A DNA stretch of 64,000 nucleotides from NCBI GenBank assembly GCA_029204225.1, contig CM055099.1:60155795-60219794 (forward strand), read 5' to 3'. The DNA is from Diphasiastrum complanatum (taxonomy: Eukaryota; Streptophyta; Lycopodiopsida; Lycopodiales; Lycopodiaceae). The notes beneath the pieces are model-generated. The model did not search any database, was not told the DNA's origin, and saw only the letters and a list, made by a program, of their open reading frames with translations. A program made the translations under genes and the position numbers. The first letter of the stretch is position 1. Every line of letters starts with the position of its first letter. Of this stretch, positions 1 to 11,203 are shown piece after piece.

Positions 1-1143
1 GGGTAGTACGGTATACTTTTTCTGTGAACAACAAGGTAATGGCGTAGGAGGTTATCAATGATAGCATTTAAAAAATGCGTGCCGCGATCATTAACTAACT
101 CAATGGGACAGCCAAAACGTGTAATAATATTTTCGTAAAGAAAATGCGCGACTGTTTTTGCGTTGGCGTCCTTCGTTGCTCGAGCCTCCACCCACTTAGT
201 GGCATAATCTGTGGCTATGAGGATGTAACGAGCTTGAGTATGTTTTGCTGCTGGGTTGATTGGTCCCACAAAGTCAAATCCCCACTTATGGAAGACTTCC
301 CTTCTATAATGGGAGTCAACGGCGTGAAGTCTGCTTTGGTGTTTTTCTTGGCTCGTTGACAGACATCACACGCTTTAATGACAACAAACGTGTCCTTAAA
401 CAAAGATGGCCACCATAGTTCTGCTCGAAGAATAATCTTTGTTGTGGCTTCAGCAGAAAAGTGGCCACCTCCAATGCCCTCATGACCCTGAGATATGATA
501 GGTCGTATCTCAGATTTATAAGCACATCGGTGAATGATACCGTCAATGCCCCTTTTGTAAAGTTGTCCCGCAATTAACTGAAAGGGCACTGCTTTTAGCA
601 AAAATTTTCTTTTTGCCTCCGTACTCAGGCCTTCTTTGAGTCTGCCTATTGTAAGGAACTGGGTGATCTCCTCAGCCCATAAGGGGGTAGCATCGATCTG
701 AAAAAGGCATGCATCAGGGAGATCATCGTTGACTGGTGCAATTGCTTTTTCAGCACTTGGTAGTCTGGAAAGGTGGTCCGCCATGAAATGTTGGGTCCCT
801 TTCCGAACGACTACGCGGAAATTAAATTCCTCTAAAATCAACAGCCATCGAGCTATACGTCCCATTTTACAGGATTTATTAATGATATATAGAGGGCTTG
901 ATGGTCTGTGTAGAACGCAAAGGTCTGGCCTAATAAATAATGTCTTAGTTGTTGCACAACATAGACCATCGCCAATGCTTCTCTCTCAGTGGTTGTATAG
1001 TTTACCTCAGCAGGCACCAATTGCGTGCTCAAGAAACGTATTGGGAAGTCTTTGTCATACTCGTCCAGTTGTGCAAGAAGACCTCCAATGACATACTTAC
1101 TTGTGTCAGTATGTACATGAAACTCTTTTGTGTAATCTGACAA
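1..1143 (-). pseudogene. Element A pol: RNase H and integrase part
   Basis: Open stretches at 853-1143 and 215-865 show a gypsy RNase H (FHVHTDTSKY, then TEREALAMVYVVQQLRHYLL and FYTDHQAL) followed by the tether HFMADHLSRL. An integrase zinc-binding HHCC region follows (HEGIGGGHF, then CDVCQRAKK). Integrase core sequence continues toward position 1 and beyond the window. In an intact relative this polyprotein segment degrades the RNA template and inserts the cDNA. Here it is a fossil. The match in order and motifs to the element C integrase at 7750-8884 supports the call. Confidence 0.8.
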
Positions 1144-1185
1144 GCGGAGTATGGGAGCCGTAGTGAGGGCTGTTTCACGAATATT

Positions 1186-1905
1186 TCATGACAATCTGTC
1201 TCTTCGTTTCAGCTTCATGTTTTGTGAATTGTTTGCGACACTTGTCTCTTCGCGACATATTCGCGAATCGTTCGCGACAGATGACAATTCTTGAGCTTGA
1301 AGGAAGCTAGAATCTTTTGCGAATCTTTTCGAGTTGGTCACGAATAGAAAAAGTTTCAAGTTCATGTTCGTTTCTTTCTCATCCTTTGTTAAGTAAGCTG
1401 GTGCTTTGTTGGTAGAATCAAGATCTGTCTGATCAGTTTTTCTACAGCTCCCTCTCAAAGTGGTAGTTGGATTAACCCCAATCTTCTTCGTTGCTTCTCG
1501 AACAAGGCGTTACTTAGTGGCTTTGTAGAGATATCAGCTGTCATTTCCTCTATGGGTATGAAGACTGTCTTCAGTATCTTCTTCTTGACTAAGTCCCGAA
1601 TCAGACCCACAAAGATTTCGTTGTTGGAAGTTGCATCATCTTTCTTCCTTGTAGTTGAGGGTCTATGAACATAGTAAGTGGAACCAAAAACTCTCAAATC
1701 CTTTAGATTTGGCTTCTTAGCATTTAGAGCTTCAAAAGGAGTAGTCCCTCCAATTGAGTTGTTTGGCAACCTATTACATAATGGTTAGCACATGTAATGA
1801 CTTCCTCCAAAAATGGCTTAGCAAGAGATGCATCCGTATTAAAGCCTCTTTCCACATCTTGCTAAATGATTATGGCCTGGAAAATCACTTTTTGGAACTT
1901 AGAAA
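1186..1905 (-). mobile_element. Ty1/copia fragment inside element A (integrase end, RNase H end, 3' LTR start)
   Basis: The minus-strand stretch 1455-1769 reads like copia integrase C-terminal sequence (NNSIGGTTPFEALNAKKP, LRVFGSTYYVH) and then the RNase H tail (ADISTKPLSNALFEKQRRRL). Just downstream on the minus strand a purine-rich tract (GAGAGGGAG, about 1449-1457) is followed by TGTAGAAAAACTG, which fits a polypurine tract and 3' LTR start. The LTR-like part at about 1186-1447 carries repeated TCGCGAA-type motifs. It replaces or interrupts the RT region of element A, so it is younger than A or marks a later rearrangement. Broken. Confidence 0.7.
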
Positions 1906-1909
1906 TAAA

Positions 1910-2302
1910 TCAAAACAATGTATTTGATGATCCACAATCGAATCTCATAGTTGATTTGGTAGCTTTCTCTACCATAAGCACAAAGTTTTTTCTCTCACGA
2001 TAGACATGGTTAGATCGGTAGGGTTTAGCCCTATTAGGCTTAGCATTGTCTTCTAAAGGAATCCTATGGACGACTATTTCAAGTGGGATTCCTTTCATTT
2101 CTGTATAATTCCATGCAAATACATCCCTGTATTTGCGAAGTAATATTTCTAGATCAGCAAGTTGGGTTGATGACAAATGTGCACCAACATGAACTATTCG
2201 ATCTACCTCCTCGTCAGGATCTTTAAGGTTTAGTGGAATGGTCTTAGCAGGTCCTTCAAAGGAGTTAGAATTTGGTGTAGGTTCCCGATGTGGCTGTGGC
2301 AC
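1910..2302 (-). pseudogene. Element A pol: start of reverse transcriptase
   Basis: The 130-residue stretch contains a typical pre-RT leader (LADLEILLRKYRDVFAW, then YTEMKGIPLEIVVHRI) in which the YRDVFAW and GIP..IV.H motifs mark the entry to gypsy reverse transcriptase, followed by the PYRSN region. The rest of RT is not seen before the copia fragment. Compare the same motifs in element C at 10379-10627 and element B at 42100-42513. Confidence 0.7.
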
Positions 2303-3555
2303 TGGATAACAACGTCATCCAGTGTAAAGTCTTTGAACTTCTGTGGAAGATCAAAAGGTGGGTCAACAAAAGGTTCAGGAACTTTGGGAATCATCTGAGG
2401 TGATTCACTACCGGACGTGGAAGCTTTGTCGGATTGTTTGGTTTTTGTCCCTTTTGACAAGGGCTTGATCGGTTGTTTAAGCTTCTCACACATCTGTTTT
2501 TGACGCTTGGTTAATTTTGTATCAATGATTTTATTTTTTTGTAACCGAGGTTTTTGTGATTTTTGAGTGGGTGGTGTTGTGACCTCACTTATCATATCAT
2601 CGTCGATTATATCCCAGACTTTGTCGGGATACACATCCCATGTATATACTTTGGGTTTGGACTTGTATGTTTGTGTGTTGGGTACCTTAGATGTCAGTTG
2701 GACGTGAGCCAACGGTCCTGGTGTCATTATCTCCTTAGAAATTGTTTTTGGCAAATAAGGTTGTGCATCTAGATATAGGAGTACATGTTCATCCGTCATG
2801 TCTACATCATCCATGGAAAGAATACCTTCTTCCGAAACATGGACGGTAGAGACACTAGGTTCTCTTGGGCACCACGCTATAGGGATCGGGTCAATCATCA
2901 TAAGTGGGATGATGGGTGTGTCAATGTCTATAGAGGATGGGAGAATATCCACATCTGCTGCAGCAGTTTCGATACGACATCGATTGGAATTAGTACAGTC
3001 CACAGTGGCTAGTGCGTGACCCCAATTGATTATGTTCGTGGATCGCGTATAGTGACCTTTTGATTGGATCGAGAAACTATCTGATTCGTCATATGTTGTG
3101 GATGACCAATCATCATATACCTTGGCGGGCTTGACATGGCTTGTTGAGTCAACCGTGACTCGTTTATCGTGGTTACCAAAGGTAATTTTGCTATGTTTCC
3201 AATCTTGGACAACACCTGCCATCTGGAGCCAGGGTGTACCAAGAAGGAGTTTATATGTATTGTTATCTTCTGGTAAATCTAAGATGACACAATCTAGCAC
3301 AAATTTGACACCTGTTATGCGAACTTTTATATTTGATAAATGACCAGCAGGGTCAGTAAATCGTTGATAAGCCATGCGAAGTTTATATCGTGGTTGATCG
3401 AGGGTATGAAAGCCCCATGACTTTGCTAATGACAAAGCCATGATATTAACGCCTGATCTGCTATCTAGGATAGCAGATACTGCGGGGTAGTCTTTAAAGG
3501 ACAAAGTTAGGGTGATGCTAGTCCCATTAGCAACATTTATATTCAACAGATTCAT
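2230..3555 (-). pseudogene. Element A aspartic protease-like domain and acidic spacer
   Basis: This is a 441-residue open stretch. The first 130 residues look like a retroviral-type pepsin-fold protease of gypsy elements: a DSRSGVNIMALSLAKSWGF flap-like segment, then FVLDCVILDLPED and YKLLLGTPWLQMAGVV, the LLG.PWL motif typical of these proteases. The remainder is a low-complexity, charged spacer rich in K, T, P and S leading to RT. In living relatives this protease cuts the Gag-Pol polyprotein. Fossil; domain call moderately secure. Confidence 0.7.
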
Positions 3556-3561
3556 AAGAAT

Positions 3562-5770
3562 CTAAGGAATTTCAGGAATCTCTTCGGTTTTTCGCTGTTC
3601 ATCAGGAATAGTAGGCAGCTGAAAATTTTGATGGATATAATGTTGAAGCCCAGTGAAGGATTTTATTGAGGTATGAAACAACATGGTGAGTTGAGCTTGC
3701 AGGAGGTCAGAAAATACTTCAAGTCCCTGTAGGGATTGCTCCTTTTTGGGGATATGAGTTGAGAACAGACTTTCTGTATGTTCTTCCTCTTGCAAAAACT
3801 CATCTCAAAACTCATTGTATTATTGTTGTTCCACTTTTGGTTCTGGGTAATCTTTTGGTAATATGGAAGCCGTCAAGTGGCTTCCCTGGGGGTCAGCTGA
3901 TTTGACATTATTTTGCTGCTGTTCTTGTTGTTGGCGTTGTGCTACAGTGAGAACTCTAACAGGTTCGGATGAGATATGACGTGCTGGAAGAATCCTGTTA
4001 GGTTGTTTAGGACAATCCTTGAAACTGTGTTTACGGACACAGTGGGGACATTCCACATGGTATTGGTTTTTAACTTTACAGTTAGCCATGAAATAACCGG
4101 TTAGTTTTTAACTGGTTGCTCATTGGGCCTATGGCAATAGCATAACCATCTTGGATGGCTAGCTGTGCTGGATTTTTTGGTGGGTTTGAATACTCATCTC
4201 GTTTGCACGAGCATGAGTTGTCGGTTTGATAATGTTGAGAACTAGCAGATGGAAGTGTTGTATCTTGATGATAGGACTGATCATAGGAGTTTTCAACAAG
4301 ATGTGTTTGTGTAGACTCTCGAGGATTTCTATGTTTTTGTGGTCCTAGATCTGGTTGTCCTCTTGGAGGTGGTCCTAAGAGTGCCATCTATGGTTGAGGT
4401 TCATGTCTAGGTTGTCTGGGCAACTCTTGTATATGGACTTGGTTGTTTCGTGCTTGGTAGTGCGTGTGTTGGTTTTGTGAAACAAACGGTTGTCGAGGAG
4501 GTTGAGTATGTCCTCCTAACTGGTTGTGAGGCTAGTTCCTCGGGTTATAATAGCAATAAAGAGAGGTATGCCCCATAAAGTCGCAGATGTCACATTTGAT
4601 CAAGGAAGTATCTGGGACCGGTTGGTATGAAGTGCACTCATTGCCAGTGTTTGCACCTCGACAGTGAGGGCACCACGTGTTATCTCGCCTATGGTGGATT
4701 TGGCCAGTAGGTAACTGACCCGACATCGAACTCTAGATAGAATTAAGAGTGTTTTGAAACTCTTTCGTGAGTTTCTCCATCTGTTGTTGGTGTTGCTGGT
4801 TAAGCAACTCCATCTATGTTTTCCACAATTGTTCTCGAGTTTCGTCGTTTGGTCGAGCTTCTTGGACAGCACAATGTGCTCTCCGTTCACGTGGTTCATC
4901 GACGTCAGAGCCCTCGTCTTCCTCTCAAATGGCGTCAGACATGGCTTGTTTCAATGATGTATATTCATCATTGGAACAAAGTTCACGTCTTATCCATCTT
5001 GGGAGTCCAACGAGAAACCAAATTATGAGCATAGACTCAGTGGGTTGTTCTTGTACCTGAATTTTTATTCTTTTAGATCGTTCAATATAGTCATGTACTT
5101 TCTCGTCTTTTGTCATTTTGATGTTACTTAGCTTGACAAAAGGACTTTCTATCAAGTGAAATGGCTTGAAGCGTTTGATAAAGGCCTCCTTTAAGAGTGA
5201 CCAGTCAGGTTTATCTTCACGATCAAGGTTAAAAAATCACTCTCGTGCTCGATCGATCATGGTCATCGAAAAGAGTTGTACCATGGCTTCCGGTGATGTC
5301 TTGCCATAGACGTCACATGCGTTCTCAAAGACTTAAAGAAATCTTTGAGGATCAGTGTTACCATCGTACTTAGGTAAATCTAGCTTTGGGGTACGTTTTT
5401 CAGTACGTGGAACATTATTCGCAAAAGCTCCGTTTAAGTGAGCTCGTGCATGTGAAGATTCGGCAGCATGAAAATGTGGCCATTCATATGGAGCTTCATA
5501 AACGCATGGGTTCCCATCTGTCGAATGGGTTGGTGGATGGCTCTTGGACTTGGGATTTCATCCGAGAATTTCTATTAAATCGAGCTTGTTCGGTGGATGG
5601 GGAGACCATCTCTGGTGGATAGTCCTCCGTAGAATTTGGATCGTAAGGGCGATCCATAACAACTTGTAGAGTATCGTATGATTGTGTAAATAGGCTCTTG
5701 GATGCTTGTTACGGTGGCTACGGTTGTTGGAATGCGGTTGCTACAGGTCCACAGTGGCTGCGAGTGCAAT
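3562..5770 (-). pseudogene. Element A gag (capsid region and zinc knuckles)
   Basis: Several minus-strand stretches together fit gypsy gag. Around 5160-5500 a retrotransposon gag (capsid) domain is recognisable, continuing in 4925-5155 (VKLSNIKMTKDEKVHDYIER and WFLVGLPRWIRREL). Cysteine-rich knuckles follow at 4532-4726 (CPHC, CDIC..MGH) and 3820-4089 (CPHCVRKHSFKDCP). The N-terminal part (5575-5769) is low in information. Gag would form the virus-like particle and bind RNA. Broken, several breaks. Confidence 0.65.
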
Positions 5771-6540
5771 GCGGCCAGTGGTGGTTGATACGGCTGAATG
5801 TGGTGGCAGCGGTCTAATGAGGTGGTAGCGATCTAATGTGGTAGTTGCGGTCTGTTGCGGTCATGTAAGGCATAGTGCATGCAAATGGGAATAGACGGAG
5901 GCAGATGTAATCGGTGGCGAGGATGTTGAGTGGAGATGAATGTAGTTAAATGCAGTGTCGTGGAGTTTTTGATGGGTTTAGGACGGACGTATGCGAAAAA
6001 TGATTGAGGATACTCAGAATGTGGTGGAGCAATCGAATTTGTAGGTGGTCGTTATATTATGATCTTGCGATTTTCACGGTTCGAGGAGTGACAAGAGTGA
6101 ATGACAGTGAATTGCGTGTGGTTGCGATGGTGGACGGATCCTATAGTTCAGAATGGAGGGCAACGGTTTGTGGTGTCTGATGTACTTACGGGTTATGGTG
6201 GATTGCAAGTCCGTACAGATTGCGATGGGTTGCGGTCCTCATGGTTAACGACAGTTTGCGGTCATATAGTCTACGATGGGTGTTGTGCTATTGTTGATGA
6301 TGGTTGTGGCTCAAGGCGATCACTACGATGTATGGTAGGTGCGTGTGATGGCTACGGTGCAAGGTGTGAAGCAATAGGGTTTTGTTGAATGTATTCCCTA
6401 CGGCACTATGCAGTGGTCACGGTGCTGAGCGATCACTACGGGGCAATGCGGTTGTTACGGCTGGAAGGTAGTCGCAATGACTGTAGTGTATTTTATGATG
6501 GTCTCAACGGTTCAAGGGTCGGTTGAGATATGAGAGCATC

Positions 6541-6765
6541 CGTCGGTCGAGAACTAACGCGAGGTCATCGGTCGAGATCTGACGTGAGGTCGTCGGTTGA
6601 GTTCTGACGCGGGGTCGTCGGTTGAGATTGGGACGGAAGCTGTTGGTCGAGATCTGACACGAGGTCGTCGGTTGAGTTCTGACGCGAGGTCGTCGGTTGA
6701 GATTGGGACGGAAGCTGTCAGTCGAGATCTGACATGAGATCGTCGGTTGAGATCTGACATGAGAG
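6541..6765. repeat. Minisatellite of about 25 bp with a 75-bp higher-order unit
   Basis: Nine or so imperfect copies of a unit of the form TCGGTTGAGATCTGACGCGA plus about five bases occur head to tail. Within it a block of three units (ending GGGACGGAAGCTGT) is repeated at about 6598 and 6673, giving a 75-bp higher-order period. It lies in the leader of element A. Confidence 0.8.
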
Positions 6766-6784
6766 CATTGGTCGAGATGAAAGA

Positions 6785-6935
6785 AATGCGTCAAGCAAAT
6801 GCATCGGTTGAGACATGAGCAAGTGCGTCAGTTGAGACTTGAGCAAATGCGTCGGTTGAGACTTAAGCAAATGCGTCGGTTGAGACTTAAGCAAATGCAT
6901 CGGTTGAGACTTAAGAAAATGCGTTGATTGAGACT
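6785..6935. repeat. Minisatellite of 24 bp, related to the neighbouring 25-bp array
   Basis: About six copies of a 24-bp unit, core CGGTTGAGACTTAAGCAAAT, lie head to tail directly after the 25-bp array. Both arrays share CGGTTGAGA, so they probably descend from one ancestral unit that diverged into two blocks. Confidence 0.8.
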
Positions 6936-7181
6936 TAACTCAAGACATGGCAGGATTGTTTTGTAGTGGCTCAGTCGAGAGTCAATGTGTAGCAGTTCGG
7001 TCCAGACGATAGTTGTGGCTCGGCTTGGGAAGGAGTGTGAAGCGACAGTTGAGACTGAGCTTCGTGCTAGTCAGAACGAAAGTGGTGTGGTCTGTAATGA
7101 AGGTGTGGGAGTCCTGAGAGCGATGGTTGTGCTGCACAGATCGAAATGGTTTGGGGGTGTTTAATGTTTGTGTAGCTGCAG

Positions 7182-7191
7182 AATGGCGCCA
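7182..7191 (-). other. Primer-binding site of element A
   Basis: On the minus strand TGGCGCCATT follows the LTR end (CCTGTGAACA) after a two-base spacer. The first bases match the 3' end of plant tRNA-Asp, and the same ten bases start the primer site of element B. The match fades after ten bases, so the tRNA assignment is tentative. Confidence 0.6.
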
Positions 7192-7193
7192 AA

Positions 7194-7735
7194 TGTTCAC
7201 AGGTTCTACTCTATCTGTGAACACGGTTCTTCTGATTTCTTTTACTTCTTTGTTACCGTTCTTTGGGATCTTCTAGTTCTTACGGTTCTTCTTGTTAGAA
7301 CGGTTATCACATGGATGTGTTACTCAAATTTCAATATGTATTTCCCAACTTGTCAGTGGAAGACACGGTTTTGATACTCAGCTACATGCATAAGCCAACC
7401 ATGTAACCATCTACAGCTCAAGAGGATCAACGTTCTAGAATAGGGAGCAGTCCTACCACTATCTACTAATTTAGAAAACAATCAAGAACATGATCTGACT
7501 ATTGGTGGTTCTCTGGAAGTTCTGATGGATTCTTGGTAGTAGATCCATCAGTTAATCTGATGATCTGCTTCCTTTTTGATCATATCTGGATCTGGATCCT
7601 CCTTGGATTTCGATGGATTTTTCCGATCTTGCCAGATCTGGCTGAATCTTGATGGATCTAGTTTGATTTGGCTTGATCTCCTTAGATCTAGTGGTGATGC
7701 CGTAGCAGATTAGCTTTTTGTAACGTGCCACCCCC
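7194..7735 (-). repeat. Probable 5' LTR of element A
   Basis: The interval starts (plus strand) with TGTTCACAGG next to the primer site, as an LTR end should. It has no coding potential and ends near the integrase stop of element C. At its other edge a G-run (GATTGGGGG followed by TGGCACG on the minus strand, about 7714-7740) resembles a polypurine tract plus LTR start. The second LTR copy is outside the window, so the outer boundary is approximate. Confidence 0.5.
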
Positions 7736-7749
7736 AATCTGGATCTGTC

Positions 7750-8884
7750 TTACTGTGGTGGCCAATACTTGTGCAACTGGCTATCGTTGGTGGGTGTGTC
7801 GAATGGCGTCCCATATAGCTTTTCTAAGTTCATGGCTCCATGATTAAGAATTTCCTTGATTCTATAAGGACCTTTGCCAGTGAATTTTAACTTTCCCTTG
7901 ATCGCCTTGGTTTTATACATCAGGACCAGATCTCCTGAACGAAGATCCTTCTTTTGTAATCTGCGATCATGCCAAGCTTTGCGGTTTTTCTTTTCAGCTG
8001 CCAGTGCATGCACATCTAGTAAGCGTGTTTCACAGAGTTTATGTAGAGCTTCGTGGTGTAGCTGTAGAGATTTGGACTCATTAAGACGTTGCGCGGTGGC
8101 AATCCTTAATGAAGGATCTAAAAACTCTACTGGCATCACAACATCCTGACCATATACCAATTGGAAGGGTGTTTGATCAGTGCTTCCTTTATATGCTGTC
8201 CTGAATGCCCACAGTGCAGCATGCAACTTGTGTTCCCAATCTGATCTGCTAGCTTCAACTATTTTCGTGAGCACGCTACTCAGGATCTTATTGGATGATT
8301 CTGTTTGCCCATTACCATGAGGATAATAAGGCGTACTGGTTCTGTGGATCACGAGGAATTCCTCCAACAGGACCTTGATGGTCTCGTAAATGAAATGGCT
8401 TCCGCGATCACTGACTAGCTCCACCGAACATCCGAAGCGCACAATGATATTTTCATAAAGGAACTTAGTAGTGGTCCTAGCATCAGCTACTCTTACTGCC
8501 TTGGCTTTGACCCAATTGGTGAGGTAGTCTGTGGCTACGATTATGTATCGAGCCTGGGAACTCCTTGCTGCAGGGTGAATTGGACCAATATAATCCAATC
8601 CCCATCATTTCGAACGATGCTTGGGCTAAGACTGGGTGCAGTAGATCATAGTTCAATCTCGTTGGTCTCCTTGCCCTTTGGCACACATCACACTTTTTCA
8701 AGTATTCCTTCGTATCTTTATGAATCATTGGCCACCAACATCCTGATTGTAGGATCTTGCGAACTGTAATGTCAGATGCAAAATGACCCCCACCCATGCT
8801 TTCATGTGAAAGCGAAATGATCTGGGTGGTCTCATGAGGAAGAATACACCGCTGAAGAATTCCATCAAGACCTCTTCGGTACAA
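7750..8884 (-). pseudogene. Element C integrase
   Basis: Open stretches 8483-8884 and 7750-8598 cover the integrase. The zinc-binding HHCC part is HESMGGGHF with CDVCQRARR. The catalytic core includes DYIGPIHPAA, ATDYLTNWVKA, VSDRGSHFI and TPYYPHGNGQTESSNKIL, giving the DDE residues. A C-terminal region follows with RSGDLVLMYKTKAIKGKL and GKGPYRI. It would insert cDNA into the genome. The tail carries no chromodomain. Domain order and spacing are normal for gypsy integrase. Confidence 0.85.
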
Positions 8885-8902
8885 CTGGTTGGCAATCAGC
8901 TG

Positions 8903-10324
8903 CTAAGGTCTAGCCTTCAAGATCAATTTCCGCTGTTCCACCTTTGGTAGTGATTTGTCTGGGTGGCCCCGCATTAGATATTCAACAATGTCGGCAACCC
9001 ATTTTGAAACTGTGTCCACGTAGAATAAGGCAGCATCTGCCAACTCATCATTGGGTTGGGTTGCAATCTTCTTTCTCTTGATTCGTGACACATGATCTGC
9101 CATGTAATGTTGTTTTCCCTTGCGAACTAGTATCCAAAAATCAAACTCCAATAACAGAAGTAGCCATCTGGTGATTCTTCTGGTGTTGCAAGTTTTATTA
9201 ACGAGATAGAGCAAGGGTTGATGGTCCGTATAAAAAGCAAAATGTGTGGCCATCAAGTAATGTCAAAATTTCTTAACCACATAGATCATTGCCAGTGCTT
9301 CCCGCTCTATGGTTGAATAGTTCATTTTGGTATCACTGAGCTGTCGACTTGCAAACCGGATTGGAAAATTCTTTTTGTGTTCACCTGGCTGGGTTAAGAC
9401 TGCTCCAACTGCATACTTCGATGCGTCCGTATGCACATGAAATTCAATGGACCAATTGGGTGGGCGTAAGATTGGTGCTGAAACCAATGCATCCTTAAGC
9501 TTTTGGAAAGCCTTTAGGGCCTCCTCATTCCAATGTGGATCCGTTGTGAGTTTGTAGATTGGTCTGGCTAACTCCGCAAAATCAAGAATGAAGATCCTAT
9601 AATAGTTAGCATGACTCATGAAAATGTAGACCTCGCGGATCGTCCCCGGTGGTGGTAGGTCAATAATGATCATGATCTTTGATAGATCTGTGGCGATCCC
9701 GTGTCTTGACACTATATGGCCGAGAATCAAGCCATGTGTCACCCAGAATTGACATTTTTCTGGATTCAGGGAGATCTGGTATTCACAGCATTTTTGTAAC
9801 ACCTTCTCCAAATTGGATAAGTGTTCTAAATCTGGTCCATGCACGCACAGATCGTCCAAGAAAATTTCCAAAATTTTTTGCAAATAATCTTTGAATGCCG
9901 CCTGCATGACTCGCTGGAAAGTGCTTGGGGCATTGCAAAGTCCGAATGGCATCACTTTATAGACATAGGTTCCCCATTCCATGGCAAATGTTGTCTTGTG
10001 CTGGTCCTAGGGGGCTATTTTCAATTGGTTGTAGCCGCTGAAGCCGTCCAGAAAACTGTAGGCTTCGGCGCCAGCTACCCTGTCGAGAACACTTTCCGTA
10101 AATGGTAAAGGAAAATGGTCCTTTTTGGTGACTGCATTTAGCGCTTTCAGATTTACACAAATTCGCATTTTGCCATTCTTCTTGGATACTATAACTATCG
10201 GCGATATCCATTCCATGTGCTCAATCTCGTAAATGAAATCTGCATCCATCAGCTTTTGCAACTCCTGCTTGATCAGTTCTGTATAATTTGGGTTGCAGCG
10301 GTAGGGGACTGCTCCATCCACCAA
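8903..10324 (-). pseudogene. Element C reverse transcriptase and RNase H
   Basis: 10007-10324 holds RT fingers (PYRCNPNYTELIKQELQKL, WISPIVIVSKKNGKMRICVN, FPLPF). 9263-9982 holds the palm (GLCNAPSTFQRVMQ, then FLDD in place of the usual Y-x-DD context) and the start of RNase H (FHVHTDASKYAVGAVL, TIEREALAMIYVVKKF). 8903-9256 finishes RNase H (FAFYTDHQPLLYL, HYMADHVSRI). Order and motifs are those of gypsy pol. Fossil part with several open pieces. Confidence 0.85.
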
Positions 10325-10378
10325 GGGTATGGTATGTTGGACTACTGTTGGCGGAATGCCCTTTAGATCACTATAGCT

Positions 10379-11203
10379 CTAGGCAAAACAGTCTTTATAT
10401 TTCACCAACAAGGATCGTAGTCTCTTGAACTGCGTGGGTGTTAATTGCTCTCCTACATGCACTATCTTTTCTTCTTTTCCTAGCTCCGCAAGATTCATCG
10501 GTTGTGTTCGCGCAGGTCCCTCGAAGACTTGTTCCGCTAGTGCCTGACTTTGATCAGGTTCTCGCTGGGCTTGCTGCATCATGATTACCACGTCGTCCAA
10601 AGTATAGTTCTTGAAAGTATCAGGCACTGTCTCGTGAACTTTAGCTCATCGAGATTCCTCTTTCAGCATATTGATCTTGGCCCTACTGGTCATTTTTTGA
10701 TTTTCTGTCACCTGTGTAGAAGATGACGATGTATCTGAGTCCAACTGGATTGACTTTAAGGAATCCAAAACCTTCATTTTGGTGGGTTCATCCTTGTCGT
10801 CTTTCTTTGGGACTGCCGTGACATTCGCCTCATGGTTGCGAATATCAACGTCCACTGTAGCTATCGCCTCTTTGGGTAGGTCACTCCATCGGATCACATG
10901 GTTGTAGCATTGCTTCAACTGATTCTTCTTATTCGTAGGTGCCTTGGGTGGATCGATCCTTGAGACTTTCGCCATAGCAGACTTTTGTGGTGGTTGAGCT
11001 GGTACCTTCTTGGTTCCATAACGATCTGGGTCCATGTGGTGTAGGACCTGTTCATCAGTCAGCTCAATCTCCTTATTATAAGTTAGAGCATGTTTCCAAG
11101 GGAGTAGATCATCGTCCACTGGGTTCTCAATAGGTTCCGCTGACAGCCATGCTACGTTTATCATATTCACCCCAAATGTGATTGGTGTGTCATAGTGTAA
11201 CAT
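10379..11203 (-). pseudogene. Element C spacer between protease and RT
   Basis: The 82-residue stretch at 10379-10627 ends in LLVKYKDCFA, the pre-RT motif. The 185-residue stretch at 10646-11203 is hydrophilic and low in complexity (runs of charged residues, SDTSSSSTQ), like the spacer in element A at 2300-2900. It begins with a motif also seen in A (ELTDEQVLHHMDP compared with MTDEHVLLYLDA), showing that A and C belong to related families. Confidence 0.65.

Larger units (their letters stand above)
5775..7181 (-). other. Element A 5' leader between primer site and gag
   Basis: About 1.4 kb without convincing coding potential lies between the primer site and gag. The part at 5775-6480 is G- and T-rich with short imperfect repeats of GGTTGCGGT and GGTGGT type; 6541-6940 is minisatellite. 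Open frames here on either strand are repeat translations. Long leaders are usual in Athila/Tat-type gypsy elements. Confidence 0.55.
1..7735 (-). mobile_element. Element A: Ty3/gypsy LTR retrotransposon, non-chromodomain (OTA-like), open at left edge
   Basis: On the minus strand the order is 5' LTR (about 7735-7194), primer site, long leader with minisatellites, gag with zinc knuckles, aspartic protease-like part, start of RT, then RNase H and integrase running past position 1. The 3' LTR lies outside the window. The gag and integrase style and the TGGCGCC primer site resemble Athila/Tat-type gypsy elements, where a chromodomain is absent. The element is old and broken, with many breaks, and carries a copia fragment at 1186-1905. 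Family is clear from protein motifs; lineage is inferred. Confidence 0.8.

Noticed and set aside
6101-6388. Plus-strand open frame of 95 codons in the leader of element A
   Set aside because: Antisense to the element and built from GGTTGCGGT-like repeats; no motif.
6504-6900. Open frames with repeated RPRVRTQPTTS and HLLKSQPT units
   Set aside because: They follow the 24- and 25-bp minisatellite; the unit length, not selection, keeps them partly open.
6541-6935. CRISPR-like array of regularly spaced repeats
   Set aside because: Units are contiguous with no unique spacers, and the surroundings are plant retrotransposon DNA.
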